A DNA stretch of 8,525 nucleotides from a bacterium. GTDB taxonomy: Bacteria > Bacillota_I > Bacilli_A > RF39 > UBA660. Position numbers and translations under genes: made by a program. The DNA lies in NCBI GenBank assembly GCA_029007685.1, contig JAQXIG010000092.1, forward strand, positions 1-8,525. The letters are read 5' to 3'. Below, one piece after another: positions 1-7,224 of this stretch. The notes under the pieces are model-generated. The model ran no database searches, had not been told where the DNA came from, and saw only the letters and a list, made by a program, of their open reading frames with translations. The stretch's first letter is position 1. Each line of letters begins with the position of its first letter.

Positions 1-1875
1 CCAATGTTTCCAGAAGATTTCAAAAATGAAGTACAGATTGTGAATACGGTATTATCAGTTGATCCTGATTATTCCCCAGAACTAACAGCTATGTTTGGTT
101 CTAGTTTATGTACTAGTATAAGTAAAATTCCATTTGAAGGACCGATTGCAGGAGTAAAAGTAGGTTATATTGATGGTGAATTTATCATCAATCCAACATC
201 AGATGAGTTAGAAAAAAGCGAACTGGATTTGACGGTAGCCGGTACTAAATATGCGATTAATATGGTAGAAGCAGGAGCAAAGCAAGTAACAGAAGAATTG
301 ATGCTTCAGGCTTTAATGTTTGGGCATGAGGCCATTAAAGAATTAGTAGCTTTTCAAGAAGAGATTATCGCTGAAGTTGGTAGAGATAAAATGGAATACG
401 AAGTGTTAGAATTGAATGATAGCCTTCGTAGCGAGATTCGTAGTTTAGCAGAAGATAAGTTGAATCACGCCCTACGTATTCAAGATAAAACAGAAAAATA
501 TGATACGATTGATGCAGTAAAAGCTGAAGTAGTAGAAAAATATATGCAGGAAAATGAAGATACTTTAAAGGACCGAGATCTTGTAGAGTTGATTACGAAA
601 GTAAAATTGATTTTGGAAGAGATTGAATATGAAATCTTTAGACAGATTGTGGTAAAAGAAAAAACAAGAGCTGATGGTAGAGAAATGGATGAGATTAGAC
701 CGTTGTCAACAGCGATTGATCTATTACCAAGAACTCACGGTTCAGCATTATTTACACGTGGGCAAACACAAGCATTAGCAACTACTACGTTAGGGGCTTT
801 AGGAGAACATCAAATCTTAGATGGTCTGGATATGGAAACGGAAAAAAGATTTATGCTACATTATAATTTTCCTGCATTTTCAGTTGGTGAAACCGGTAGA
901 TATGGTGCGCCAGGCAGACGCGAAATTGGCCATGGAGCATTAGGAGAAAGAGCACTTCTACAAGTAATGCCTAGTGAAGATGAATTTCCATATACGGTTC
1001 GTGTAGTATCAGAAATATTGGAAAGTAATGGTTCTAGTAGCCAAGCAACAATTTGTGCTGGTTGTATGAGTTTGATGGCAGCAGGAGTTCCTATTAAAGC
1101 ACCAGTAGCGGGGATTGCGATGGGATTAATTACAGCAGGAGATGACTATACAATTCTAACAGATATCCAAGGAATGGAAGATCATCTTGGGGATATGGAT
1201 TTTAAAGTTGCTGGTACTAAAGATGGAATTACAGCTTTACAAATGGATATTAAGATTAAAGGAATTACCGAAGAAATATTAGCTGAAGCATTAGCACAAG
1301 CAAAAAAAGCTAGGCTAGAAATTTTAGATGTAATGATAGCACAGATTCCAGAACCCCGAAAAGAAGTCAGTAAATATGCTCCTAAAACAGATATTTTCTA
1401 CATTAAACCAGAAAAAATTAAAGACGTTATTGGTCGTGGTGGAGAAATGATTACGAAAATTATTTGTGACTGTTCTAAGGTAGCAACAGTTACGGATATG
1501 AATGCAGTTAAGGTTGATTTAGAGGATGATGGTCGTGTTACAATTTATCATTCTGATCAAGAAATTATTGAAAAGACTCGTAATATGATTTTAGATGTTG
1601 TGCGAGAAGTAGAAGAAGGGGAACTTTATACTGCAGTAGTTGTGAAAATAGAAGAATTCGGATGCTTTGTACAAGTTTGGCCAGGGTGTGAAGGACTTGT
1701 TCATATTTCAGAACTTTCTTACAACCGAGTAAATAAATGTGATGATGTTGTGAAAATTGGAGACGAAATCTTAGTAAAAGCGATTGGTTGCGATAAAAAA
1801 GGAAGACTTAATTTTTCAAGAAAGCAAGCACTTCCTAAGCCATCAAAAGAAGAAAAAGAAAAAGAGAAAGAGTAA
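1..1875 (+). CDS. pnp: Polyribonucleotide nucleotidyltransferase (PNPase), 5'-truncated by window edge
   Basis: PNPase degrades RNA from the 3' end by phosphorolysis, releasing nucleoside diphosphates, and works in mRNA turnover in the cytoplasm. About 624 residues are visible. By recalled comparison with Bacillus PNPase the first 100 or so, most of the first RNase PH domain, lie before the window. The ATG at 4 is an internal Met, since the codon before it is in frame and the text matches the family's 'RPLF..FRNEVQ' region. Counting from that Met: remainder of RNase PH 1 and the helical linker to about 215; RNase PH 2 from about 220, with the phosphate-site region 'RTHGSALFTRGQTQAL' and the acidic motif DHLGDMD at 393-399, whose aspartates correspond to E. 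coli D486 and D492; KH domain about 461-534 with GRGG at 477-480; S1 domain about 541-608; and a Lys/Glu-rich tail. The KH domain appears to hold an extra loop of about nine residues (near 490-500) relative to Bacillus. No downstream gene is closely coupled. Confidence 0.97.
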   Translation, partial: PMFPEDFKNEVQIVNTVLSVDPDYSPELTAMFGSSLCTSISKIPFEGPIAGVKVGYIDGEFIINPTSDELEKSELDLTVAGTKYAINMVEAGAKQVTEELMLQALMFGHEAIKELVAFQEEIIAEVGRDKMEYEVLELNDSLRSEIRSLAEDKLNHALRIQDKTEKYDTIDAVKAEVVEKYMQENEDTLKDRDLVELITKVKLILEEIEYEIFRQIVVKEKTRADGREMDEIRPLSTAIDLLPRTHGSALFTRGQTQALATTTLGALGEHQILDGLDMETEKRFMLHYNFPAFSVGETGRYGAPGRREIGHGALGERALLQVMPSEDEFPYTVRVVSEILESNGSSSQATICAGCMSLMAAGVPIKAPVAGIAMGLITAGDDYTILTDIQGMEDHLGDMDFKVAGTKDGITALQMDIKIKGITEEILAEALAQAKKARLEILDVMIAQIPEPRKEVSKYAPKTDIFYIKPEKIKDVIGRGGEMITKIICDCSKVATVTDMNAVKVDLEDDGRVTIYHSDQEIIEKTRNMILDVVREVEEGELYTAVVVKIEEFGCFVQVWPGCEGLVHISELSYNRVNKCDDVVKIGDEILVKAIGCDKKGRLNFSRKQALPKPSKEEKEKEKE

Positions 1876-1926
1876 GTAATGATAAGAATTTGCTACCATT
1901 TCAGGTTTAAAAAGTGATTTATTTCT

Positions 1927-1949
1927 AGAAGAATTCTTCTTCCTTTCTT
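1927..1949 (+). terminator. Weak terminator candidate after pnp
   Basis: A 5-bp stem AGAAG/CTTCT with AATT loop (1927-1940) is followed by a T-rich but interrupted tract. It lies 51 nt past the pnp stop and is the only hairpin of this kind I see before the next promoter. The stem is short and A/T-rich at its core, so it could be a chance palindrome. The rest of 1876-2000 is AT-rich with no gene visible. Confidence 0.3.
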
Positions 1950-2002
1950 TACAAAAATTTACATATAGATTTATTTTTGAATTTATTTTTTTCATTTTTT
2001 GT

Positions 2003-2031
2003 TTGCGAGTTGTATAAATCGGTGATATAAT
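2003..2031 (+). promoter_or_regulatory. Sigma-A promoter of the 92-residue gene
   Basis: The -35 box TTGCGA (2003-2008) and a perfect -10 box TATAAT (2026-2031) are separated by exactly 17 bp. Transcription should start near 2038, about 25 nt before the ATG at 2063. This is the best promoter in the window by consensus match. Confidence 0.8.
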
Positions 2032-2062
2032 CGTATCATAAGAATAAATAGGAGGATAAAAT

Positions 2063-2341
2063 ATGGATCGTAATATTAAAAGTGAAGATTATAAAAGTGG
2101 TGTGATAGCGGGTGACCGTAATCGAGCTATTATCGTAGCAGTGGCTACTATTCAAAAAAATTTAGATTTGGGATTCATCCAAGAAATTACAGGATTAACG
2201 AAGCACGAAGTAGATTTGATTAAACATACTTTGACAGTAACTGATCAAAAAGTTGCAAGTATGGTAACAGATGCATTTAAAACACCAACTGTTTCAGCCA
2301 CTTCTGTAACTACACTTGATGTTGATAAAGAGAAAAAGTAA
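2063..2341 (+). CDS. Small protein of unknown function (92 aa)
   Basis: I do not recognise this family. The start is well supported: GGAGG at 2051-2055 sits 7 nt before the ATG, behind a strong sigma-A promoter, and a strong terminator follows 2 nt after the stop. The gene is therefore its own transcription unit. The N-terminal 20 residues are charged. Residues about 20-60 look helical and contain 'FIQEITGLTKHEVDLIK' (38-54), a spacing resembling the short helix-turn-helix-like tail seen at the end of some PD-(D/E)XK/Rpn-type proteins ('I..ITGLS..EI..L'). The C-terminal 30 residues are rich in Thr, Ser and Val and end in Lys/Glu, so are probably disordered. There is no signal peptide, membrane segment or cysteine. 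The helix-turn-helix resemblance is an inference from one motif; DNA or RNA binding is possible but unproven. Confidence 0.8.
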   Translation: MDRNIKSEDYKSGVIAGDRNRAIIVAVATIQKNLDLGFIQEITGLTKHEVDLIKHTLTVTDQKVASMVTDAFKTPTVSATSVTTLDVDKEKK

Positions 2342-2343
2342 AA

Positions 2344-2390
2344 AAGAAGATATCATTGATTTATTGATGATATCTTTTTCTTTGTTTTTT
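2344..2390 (+). terminator. Rho-independent terminator of the 92-residue gene
   Basis: The stem GATATCAT (2349-2356) pairs with ATGATATC (2367-2374) and extends outward through A:T pairs to 2344/2379, giving about 13 bp including one G:T. The loop is 2357-2366. T runs at 2375-2379 and 2385-2390 follow. Confidence 0.85.
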
Positions 2391-2419
2391 GGATAAAAAC
2401 AATTCCCTTTTCATATAGT
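2389..2419 (+). promoter_or_regulatory. Weak promoter candidate for the NodB-like gene
   Basis: TTGGAT (2389-2394) is followed by CATATAGT (2412-2419). Read as TTGGAT-17-CATATA or TTGGAT-19-TATAGT, neither is a good sigma-A match. A strong terminator lies just upstream, so some promoter is expected here. Transcription would begin near 2424-2426, at the Shine-Dalgarno sequence AAGGTG (2425-2430) itself. Confidence 0.35.
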
Positions 2420-2435
2420 TTAGTAAGGTGATATT

Positions 2436-3296
2436 ATGTTGAAAAAAGCTATTTCTTATTTTGGTGTATTTGTATTAGTGTGTTTTAGTTTTTTTTATAC
2501 TGATCAAGCAGTAGATATCATTAGACGGAATGATCCTATTATGAAAAAGATTGTTGAGAATAGTAAAAGTCTAGAAATCAATCCAATGAATGCTGTGATT
2601 CAAGATGATGAAATTATTACTGGACTTAATGGTTTAAAAGTTAACATTGATAAAAGTTATCAAAATATGAAAAAGATTAATCGCTATCAAGAGTCTATGC
2701 TAGTGTTTGATGAAGTTACACCAGAGGTGCCGATCCAATATGATAAGTATGTAGTTCAAGGGAATGAAACAAAAAATCAAGTAGCTTTGGTCTTTAAAGT
2801 AGAGGATATTACGAATTTGGAAATGGTGAATTCTATTTTAGAAGAGAAAAATAGTGTGGCTACTTTTTTTATGGATGGTTATTTTGTACAGAATAATATG
2901 GATTTAGTATCAGAATTTGCTAGGAATGGATATGAGATTGAAAATCTTGGCTATGAAGGAGTTTATTCTAGTCAGAAACTAAAGTGGACTAATAATATGA
3001 TTGAATCTTTGACTTACCGGGATGTAAAGTACTGTTATACTGAATATAAAGATAGTACAATTCTAGATTTGTGTAGCAGTCATAAAATGTATACAATTAA
3101 GCCTACTATCAATACATCTAATTATCCTTTTTTGACTATTAAAAAAAATTTAGAGAGTGGGAGCATTATCAGTTTTGATTTAAGTAATAAAGTGGTAAAA
3201 GAGTTACCTTCCATTATTAGTTATATTTTACAGAAGGGGTATCAGCCAGTTTTATTAAGTCAACTACTGAGTGAAGATATTGCCAATGAGAAATAG
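2436..3296 (+). CDS. Membrane-anchored NodB-fold protein, probable inactive polysaccharide deacetylase
   Basis: The start is set by AAGGTG (2425-2430), 5 nt before the ATG. Residues 5-22 form one hydrophobic segment after a Lys pair, an uncleaved anchor or signal peptide, so most of the protein should face the outside. Residues 35-113 form an extracytoplasmic region without a domain I can name. From about 114 the text follows the NodB deacetylase fold: strand 'VALVF' (116-120), 'SVATFFMDG' (140-148), 'NGYEIENLGYEG' (164-175), and the final 'GSIISFDLSN' (242-251) plus 'LPSIISYILQKGYQPVLLSQLL' spread over 257-278. The catalytic motifs are lost: TFDDGP reads VFKVED, the metal-binding HxxxH after 'EI.N' reads LGYEGVY, and the late 'LHD' histidine is replaced. 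Deacetylation of cell-wall sugars is therefore unlikely; a binding or structural role at the envelope is an inference. No terminator follows, so the next gene may be co-transcribed. Confidence 0.75.
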   Translation: MLKKAISYFGVFVLVCFSFFYTDQAVDIIRRNDPIMKKIVENSKSLEINPMNAVIQDDEIITGLNGLKVNIDKSYQNMKKINRYQESMLVFDEVTPEVPIQYDKYVVQGNETKNQVALVFKVEDITNLEMVNSILEEKNSVATFFMDGYFVQNNMDLVSEFARNGYEIENLGYEGVYSSQKLKWTNNMIESLTYRDVKYCYTEYKDSTILDLCSSHKMYTIKPTINTSNYPFLTIKKNLESGSIISFDLSNKVVKELPSIISYILQKGYQPVLLSQLLSEDIANEK

Positions 3297-3309
3297 TCTA
3301 TGTTATACT
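3280..3309 (+). promoter_or_regulatory. Sigma-A promoter with extended -10, upstream of the 196-residue gene
   Basis: TTGCCA (3280-3285) and TATACT (3304-3309) are 18 bp apart, and TG at 3301-3302 gives an extended -10 element. The -35 box lies inside the end of the preceding coding region. The predicted start near 3316 is only about 16 nt from the ATG. Confidence 0.65.
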
Positions 3310-3331
3310 GTCAATACAAGGAGTTAACGTG

Positions 3332-3922
3332 ATGGAATTATTAGTTCAAGATATTATATTTCAGACGATGGATAATTTACGAAAAGCAGGTAATGCTACA
3401 GTAATTGAAAGTAACATGTTAAAAGAATGGTTTTTCTATTATTTTCAGGTTCCTAGTATGTTTCAAATTGTAAATTTTCAAGTTGAAGAATTAGAAAACC
3501 AAGTGCATATTTTTCGTCTTGACTTGAGAGATTTGTATAAATCACGTAAATGTACTGTTCTTTTATTAGAACATAACTTAGAAGAAAAATATCGAATAGA
3601 GATGAATTCCTGTTTGAAGGAAGAGGTTATTGTGGATGATGTTCATTTATTTTCTTATCATAGACATAGTAAAAAAGTGATATTTGATCAAAGTATTTAT
3701 ACTTATTATTCATTGGAAGTACAATCTCTTAATATAGCAGTAAGGGGTAAAGTTCTTTATCAAAAGTTTTTTTCGTCGCATTATGAACAAGAATCTTTTG
3801 AGTTTCTTCAACATCCTATATCTTTGACTCAGAAAGAAATAGATTTTAGAGATTATTGTTTAAGATTTTTTGATGTACTTTTGTTAGATACAGGGAAGGT
3901 AAAAGTGAAGGAATTGAATTAA
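3332..3922 (+). CDS. Unrecognised cytoplasmic protein (196 aa)
   Basis: I cannot assign a family. The reading frame can also start at GTG 3329, but AAGGAG at 3318-3323 lies 8 nt before ATG 3332 and only 5 nt before the GTG, so the ATG is preferred. The product has no signal peptide or membrane span. It is rich in Phe, Tyr, Leu and Val with alternating hydrophobic/polar stretches in the middle ('QVHIFRLDLRDLY', 'CTVLLLEHNLEEKYRIEMN'), suggesting a mixed alpha/beta fold with antiparallel strands. It contains two cysteines in that central part and a third near the C-terminus, without a metal-site spacing. It follows the NodB-like gene by 35 nt with no terminator between, so the two could share a transcript in addition to this gene's own promoter. 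It ends in a terminator just before the smc promoter. No function is claimed. Confidence 0.8.
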   Translation: MELLVQDIIFQTMDNLRKAGNATVIESNMLKEWFFYYFQVPSMFQIVNFQVEELENQVHIFRLDLRDLYKSRKCTVLLLEHNLEEKYRIEMNSCLKEEVIVDDVHLFSYHRHSKKVIFDQSIYTYYSLEVQSLNIAVRGKVLYQKFFSSHYEQESFEFLQHPISLTQKEIDFRDYCLRFFDVLLLDTGKVKVKELN

Positions 3923-3932
3923 TTCCTTTTTT
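3908..3932 (+). terminator. Rho-independent terminator overlapping the stop codon before smc
   Basis: AAGGAATT (3908-3915) pairs with AATTCCTT (3921-3928) around the 5-nt loop GAATT, with a run of six T at 3927-3932. The TAA stop codon (3920-3922) straddles the loop and 3' arm. Confidence 0.8.
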
Positions 3933-3943
3933 AGATTGTATTC

Positions 3944-3972
3944 TTGTTTTCAATTATAGTTTATAGTATAAT
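3944..3972 (+). promoter_or_regulatory. Sigma-A promoter of smc
   Basis: TTGTTT (3944-3949) and TATAAT (3967-3972) are 17 bp apart. The predicted start is near 3979, about 19 nt before the ATG. The terminator just upstream means smc depends on this promoter. Confidence 0.7.
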
Positions 3973-3997
3973 TTTAATAGTGGTAAGGTGAAAGTAT

Positions 3998-6940
3998 ATG
4001 TATTTGAAGGAGATTCAGGTAGCAGGTTTTAAATCTTTTGCAGATAAAATTAGTATTCATTTAGATGATAATATTACCTGTATAGTGGGGCCGAATGGAA
4101 GTGGAAAAAGTAATGTCGTGGATGCAGTTCGTTGGGTTTTAGGTGAACAATCTGTTAAAAGCCTCCGTGGAGATGGAGCCATGACAGATGTTATTTTTTC
4201 TGGAAGTAAGAGCCGTAATGCTTTAAATGTGGCTAGTGTATCTTTAATTTTTGATAATAGTGATCATTATTTAAAGATACCTTATACAGAAGTTTCTGTG
4301 AAAAGGAGAGTCTATCGTACCGGGGAGAATGAATATTTTTTAAATGGAGAGAAGTGTCGACTGAAGGATATTACAGATTTATTTATAGATAGTGGAATTG
4401 GAAAAGAATCGTTTAATATTATTTCACAGGGAGAAGTTCAAAAAATTTTAAGTAATTCTCCTTATGAGCGTCGAATTATTTTTGAAGAAGCAGCCAGTGT
4501 TATAAAATATAAAAAAAGGAAAGAAGAAGCAATTCGCAAATTAGAAAGAACGCACAGTAATTTAGATCGTGTTGCAGATATTATCCATGAGTTAGAAATT
4601 CAATTAGAGCCATTAGAAATTCAAAGTAAGAAAGCTAGAGAGTATTTAGAAAATAAAAAGAATTTAGAACAGATTGAAGTAGCTTTACTGGCTCACGAGA
4701 TAGAGACTTTAAATCATCATTATTTGCAGGCTAAAAAGAAAATGGAAGACTTAAATAATGAAATTGTTAGTTTATCAGTTAGCCATAGTGGGAGTGATGC
4801 AGCGATAGATCAGGAAAAAACTAATTTGCTTCATGTTGAGGAAGAATTAGAACAACTGAATCAAGAGTTATTGGTGTTGACGAAAAAAGAAGAAGCACTA
4901 AATGGTGAGAAAAAAATGCTACAAGAAAGAAGTAAATATAAAGCCAATGATACAAAAGTACATGACACCATTACACACCTTAAAGAATCTAAGTTGAAAC
5001 TAGGAAATGAGATTTCTATCTTGGAACAAGAAATTGAATTTCATAATACAGAACTTGATCAGCTAAATGATTCGATTCGAGATATCCAGGTTTCTTTAAC
5101 ACAATCTCAAGATAAATTAGCACAAACACAGCGTGAACTTCATTTCCAAAATAAGAGAAAATTTGAACTAGATAATCAAATTAGTGTACTACAAAATTTT
5201 ATTGATAATGGTGGTAATATTCCTACTAGTGTGAAAGCTATTTTAAATAATCCTAGATTACATGGTGTTCATGATTGTATTGGAAATTTGATTCGTTGTG
5301 ATAGTAAGTTTGCAAAAGCATTAGACGTAGCATTAGGTGCTAGTAAGCAATTTTTAGTAGTCGATCACGAGAATGTGGCGAAAGAAGCAATTGAATATTT
5401 GAAAAATGGTAAACTTGGAAGAGTTACTTTTTTCCCATTAAATATTATTCAAGCAAAATCAGTTGATCCTGATACAGAGATATTATTAAAACAGGAAATG
5501 GGCTATGTGGATACCTTTGCTGCTTTAGTTCAATATGATAGTAAGTATCGCAATATTGTTTATAATCAATTAGGAAATGTTTTAGTTGTATTGGATATGG
5601 ATCATGCGAATCGCATTAGTAGAAAAATTCATAATCGTTATCGAATTGTTACATTGGATGGAGAGATTATTCATGTAGGTGGTTCGATTACGGGTGGGAA
5701 TACTAGTAGTAGTCGCAGTATGATTACGGATCAATATGAGCTAGAAAAATTAATTCGTACTAAAGACGATGTGATGCGTGTAATAGATGAGATTGATATT
5801 ACGATTTCTGATGATAATAAACAGATTCAAGAAATAGAGCATAGGCTTTATGATGAAAAGATGAAATTAGCATCTTTACAGGAAACGATACGAAGTAAAA
5901 AAGTAATTTTGGGAGGATATCAAGACAATATTGATCAAATAGATAGAGAATATCGTAGTTTAGAACATGTCGTGGACTCTAGTTTATCCCAAGAGGAAGA
6001 GCGCTTGATGAATGAGTATTATGAAACTTGTCATCAAAAAGATCAAACTTTATTACGAATTCAACAACAAACGAAAGAAAAAGAGAAGCTGAAAACAGAG
6101 ATTGAAGAAATGGAGGCTAAAAATCGCTTCAATCATAGTAATTTGACGAAAAGGCAAAATGACTTAAAAGAGTTGGAAATTCAGATTAGCAAAATGGATA
6201 TGAAATTGGATCACTATTTAAATACTTTAAGTGAAGAATATGAAATTACTTATGAAAAAGCTAAGGAAGCATATCATTTAGAAATCGAGGTAGAGGAAGC
6301 AAGAGAAAAAGTTACTATTTATAAAAATAATATTAAGAGAATTGGTATGGTGAATTTAGCTTCGATTGAGGAATATGACAGTGTACATCAACGTTATACT
6401 TTTTTAACTAGTCAAAGAGATGACTTGTTGGAAGCGAAAGATACGCTATTGGAAATTATTGAAGAGATGGATACTGTGATGAAAGAAGAGTTTCTTAATA
6501 CTTTTAAACTGATTCAAAAAGAATTTGAGGTTGTCTTTAAACAATTGTTTAATGGTGGCAGAGCCTCTTTGAAATTAACGGATCCTAATAATCTATTAGA
6601 AACTGGGGTTGAAATTATTGCGTCCCCACCTGGAAAAAAGTTAACAACGATTAGTTTATTGTCGGGGGGAGAAAAAACATTGACAGCTATCAGTTTATTG
6701 TTTGCGATACTGAATATTAGACCAATTCCATTTTGTTTATTTGATGAAGTAGAAGCAGCCTTGGATGAAGCTAATGTCGATAATTTTGGGAAGTATTTGG
6801 ATCATTATAAGTCTAAAACACAATTTCTGCTAATCACCCATAAGAAGAAAACGATGGAGTATGCTAATACCTTATATGGGATTACGATGCAGGAGTCTGG
6901 TGTTAGTAAATTAGTTAGCGTAAAACTAGAAAATCAGTAA
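3998..6940 (+). CDS. smc: Chromosome segregation ATPase SMC (short-armed, 980 aa)
   Basis: SMC forms the ATP-driven, ring-shaped dimer that, with ScpA and ScpB, organises and segregates the chromosome. The order of parts is complete: N-terminal head with Walker A GPNGSGKS (31-38), 'RWVLGEQS..SLRG' (45-58) and Q-loop SQGEV (143-147); first coiled-coil arm about 171-400; hinge about 405-570 with the GGSITGG glycine motif (561-567); second arm about 575-820; C-terminal head with signature LLSGGEKTL (887-895), Walker B 'PFCLFDEVEAALDE' (911-924) and switch histidine in 'LLITHKK' (His948). All ATPase residues appear intact. AAGGTG (3985-3990) sits 7 nt before the ATG. At 980 residues it is about 200 shorter than Bacillus SMC (about 1186) and matches Mollicutes SMC (about 980); the shortfall falls in the two arms. 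Unlike the usual rnc-smc-ftsY cluster of Bacillota, it stands alone between its own promoter and terminator. Confidence 0.98.
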   Translation: MYLKEIQVAGFKSFADKISIHLDDNITCIVGPNGSGKSNVVDAVRWVLGEQSVKSLRGDGAMTDVIFSGSKSRNALNVASVSLIFDNSDHYLKIPYTEVSVKRRVYRTGENEYFLNGEKCRLKDITDLFIDSGIGKESFNIISQGEVQKILSNSPYERRIIFEEAASVIKYKKRKEEAIRKLERTHSNLDRVADIIHELEIQLEPLEIQSKKAREYLENKKNLEQIEVALLAHEIETLNHHYLQAKKKMEDLNNEIVSLSVSHSGSDAAIDQEKTNLLHVEEELEQLNQELLVLTKKEEALNGEKKMLQERSKYKANDTKVHDTITHLKESKLKLGNEISILEQEIEFHNTELDQLNDSIRDIQVSLTQSQDKLAQTQRELHFQNKRKFELDNQISVLQNFIDNGGNIPTSVKAILNNPRLHGVHDCIGNLIRCDSKFAKALDVALGASKQFLVVDHENVAKEAIEYLKNGKLGRVTFFPLNIIQAKSVDPDTEILLKQEMGYVDTFAALVQYDSKYRNIVYNQLGNVLVVLDMDHANRISRKIHNRYRIVTLDGEIIHVGGSITGGNTSSSRSMITDQYELEKLIRTKDDVMRVIDEIDITISDDNKQIQEIEHRLYDEKMKLASLQETIRSKKVILGGYQDNIDQIDREYRSLEHVVDSSLSQEEERLMNEYYETCHQKDQTLLRIQQQTKEKEKLKTEIEEMEAKNRFNHSNLTKRQNDLKELEIQISKMDMKLDHYLNTLSEEYEITYEKAKEAYHLEIEVEEAREKVTIYKNNIKRIGMVNLASIEEYDSVHQRYTFLTSQRDDLLEAKDTLLEIIEEMDTVMKEEFLNTFKLIQKEFEVVFKQLFNGGRASLKLTDPNNLLETGVEIIASPPGKKLTTISLLSGGEKTLTAISLLFAILNIRPIPFCLFDEVEAALDEANVDNFGKYLDHYKSKTQFLLITHKKKTMEYANTLYGITMQESGVSKLVSVKLENQ

Positions 6941-6969
6941 AAAAGAAAGAAGTTTGGTTCTTTCTTTTT
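6940..6969. terminator. Bidirectional terminator shared by smc and the convergent tyrosine-rich gene
   Basis: A 12-bp stem (6940-6951 with 6958-6969) closes the loop GTTTGG. The A-rich left arm and T-rich right arm give a U tract on either strand. The last base of the smc stop and the first two bases of the minus-strand gene's stop (6968-6970) lie in the stem, so one hairpin can end both transcripts. Confidence 0.8.
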
Positions 6970-7207
6970 AATAATAATATGGATTGTAGTAATAATAAGT
7001 ATTATAAGACATTGGATAATAGTATGGTTGTGGGTAGTATGGCTGTGGATAATAATAGTTTGGCCGATTGGTTCCTAACGCATATCCTGCTACCCCACCA
7101 AGAAGTAGTGGTCCTAAAAATCCGCCAGCTATTAGACGATCATCGTTGGAATTGGTACGATACATATTTCCATTTGTTTCGTACATATTATAATTGTATG
7201 GATACAT
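6968..7207 (-). CDS. Small tyrosine-rich protein, possible spore-coat-like protein (79 aa)
   Basis: The frame can be read from a GTG at 7216, but that GTG lies inside the Shine-Dalgarno AGAGGTG (7220-7214), so the ATG at 7207, 6 nt downstream of it, is the likely start. The 79-residue product has 22 tyrosines and no cysteine. It has three parts: an Asn/Tyr-rich head (1-20), a Gly-rich hydrophobic core 'GGFLGPLLLGGVAGYALG' (28-45), and a Tyr/Pro tail with two tandem YPQPY units and runs of three or four Tyr. Tyr/Pro-rich composition recalls coat proteins such as CotT of Bacillus, and similar Gly-rich cores occur in small hypothetical proteins of Bacilli. Spore coat is a composition-based inference; a surface or cross-linked protein is equally possible. 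It converges on smc through a shared terminator and diverges from the aminopeptidase. The overlapping plus-strand frame lacks a ribosome binding site. Confidence 0.75.
   Translation of the reverse strand: MYPYNYNMYETNGNMYRTNSNDDRLIAGGFLGPLLLGGVAGYALGTNRPNYYYPQPYYPQPYYYPMSYNTYYYYNPYYY
7020..7049. repeat. Two 15-bp tandem units encoding YPQPY repeats
   Basis: Units at 7020-7034 and 7035-7049 match at 13 of 15 positions and encode the paired PQP-containing pentapeptides on the minus strand. The length is a multiple of three, so copy-number change would keep the frame. Confidence 0.75.
7167..7194 (+). promoter_or_regulatory. Candidate promoter of the M29 aminopeptidase gene
   Basis: TTTCCA (7167-7172) and TATAAT (7189-7194) are 16 bp apart. 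The start would be near 7201, about 55 nt before the ATG. The site lies inside the 5' part of the opposite-strand gene, so it could be a coincidence of that AT-rich coding sequence; I see no better candidate. Confidence 0.4.
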
Positions 7208-7213
7208 AATATT

Positions 7214-7220
7214 CACCTCT
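7214..7220 (-). promoter_or_regulatory. Shine-Dalgarno site that sets the start of the tyrosine-rich gene
   Basis: Minus-strand AGAGGTG (7220 down to 7214) lies 6 nt before ATG 7207-7205. It contains the GTG that would otherwise be taken as the start. Confidence 0.75.
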
Positions 7221-7224
7221 AGAG

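Noticed and set aside
4..6. ATG as the start of pnp
   Set aside because: The frame is open to the window edge and the text aligns with the interior of PNPase near residue 100, so this is an internal Met.
1928..1939. Perfect 12-bp palindrome GAAGAATTCTTC as an operator
   Set aside because: It is a single copy, not next to a promoter, and is better read as a weak hairpin after pnp.
3998..6940. SMC truncated by deletion or frameshift
   Set aside because: Both heads, hinge and all ATPase motifs are intact and the length matches the short SMC proteins of Mollicutes.
6979..7209. Plus-strand 76-codon open frame
   Set aside because: It lies opposite the tyrosine-rich gene, lacks a ribosome binding site (AATAATAAT before its ATG), and its product has no coherent composition.
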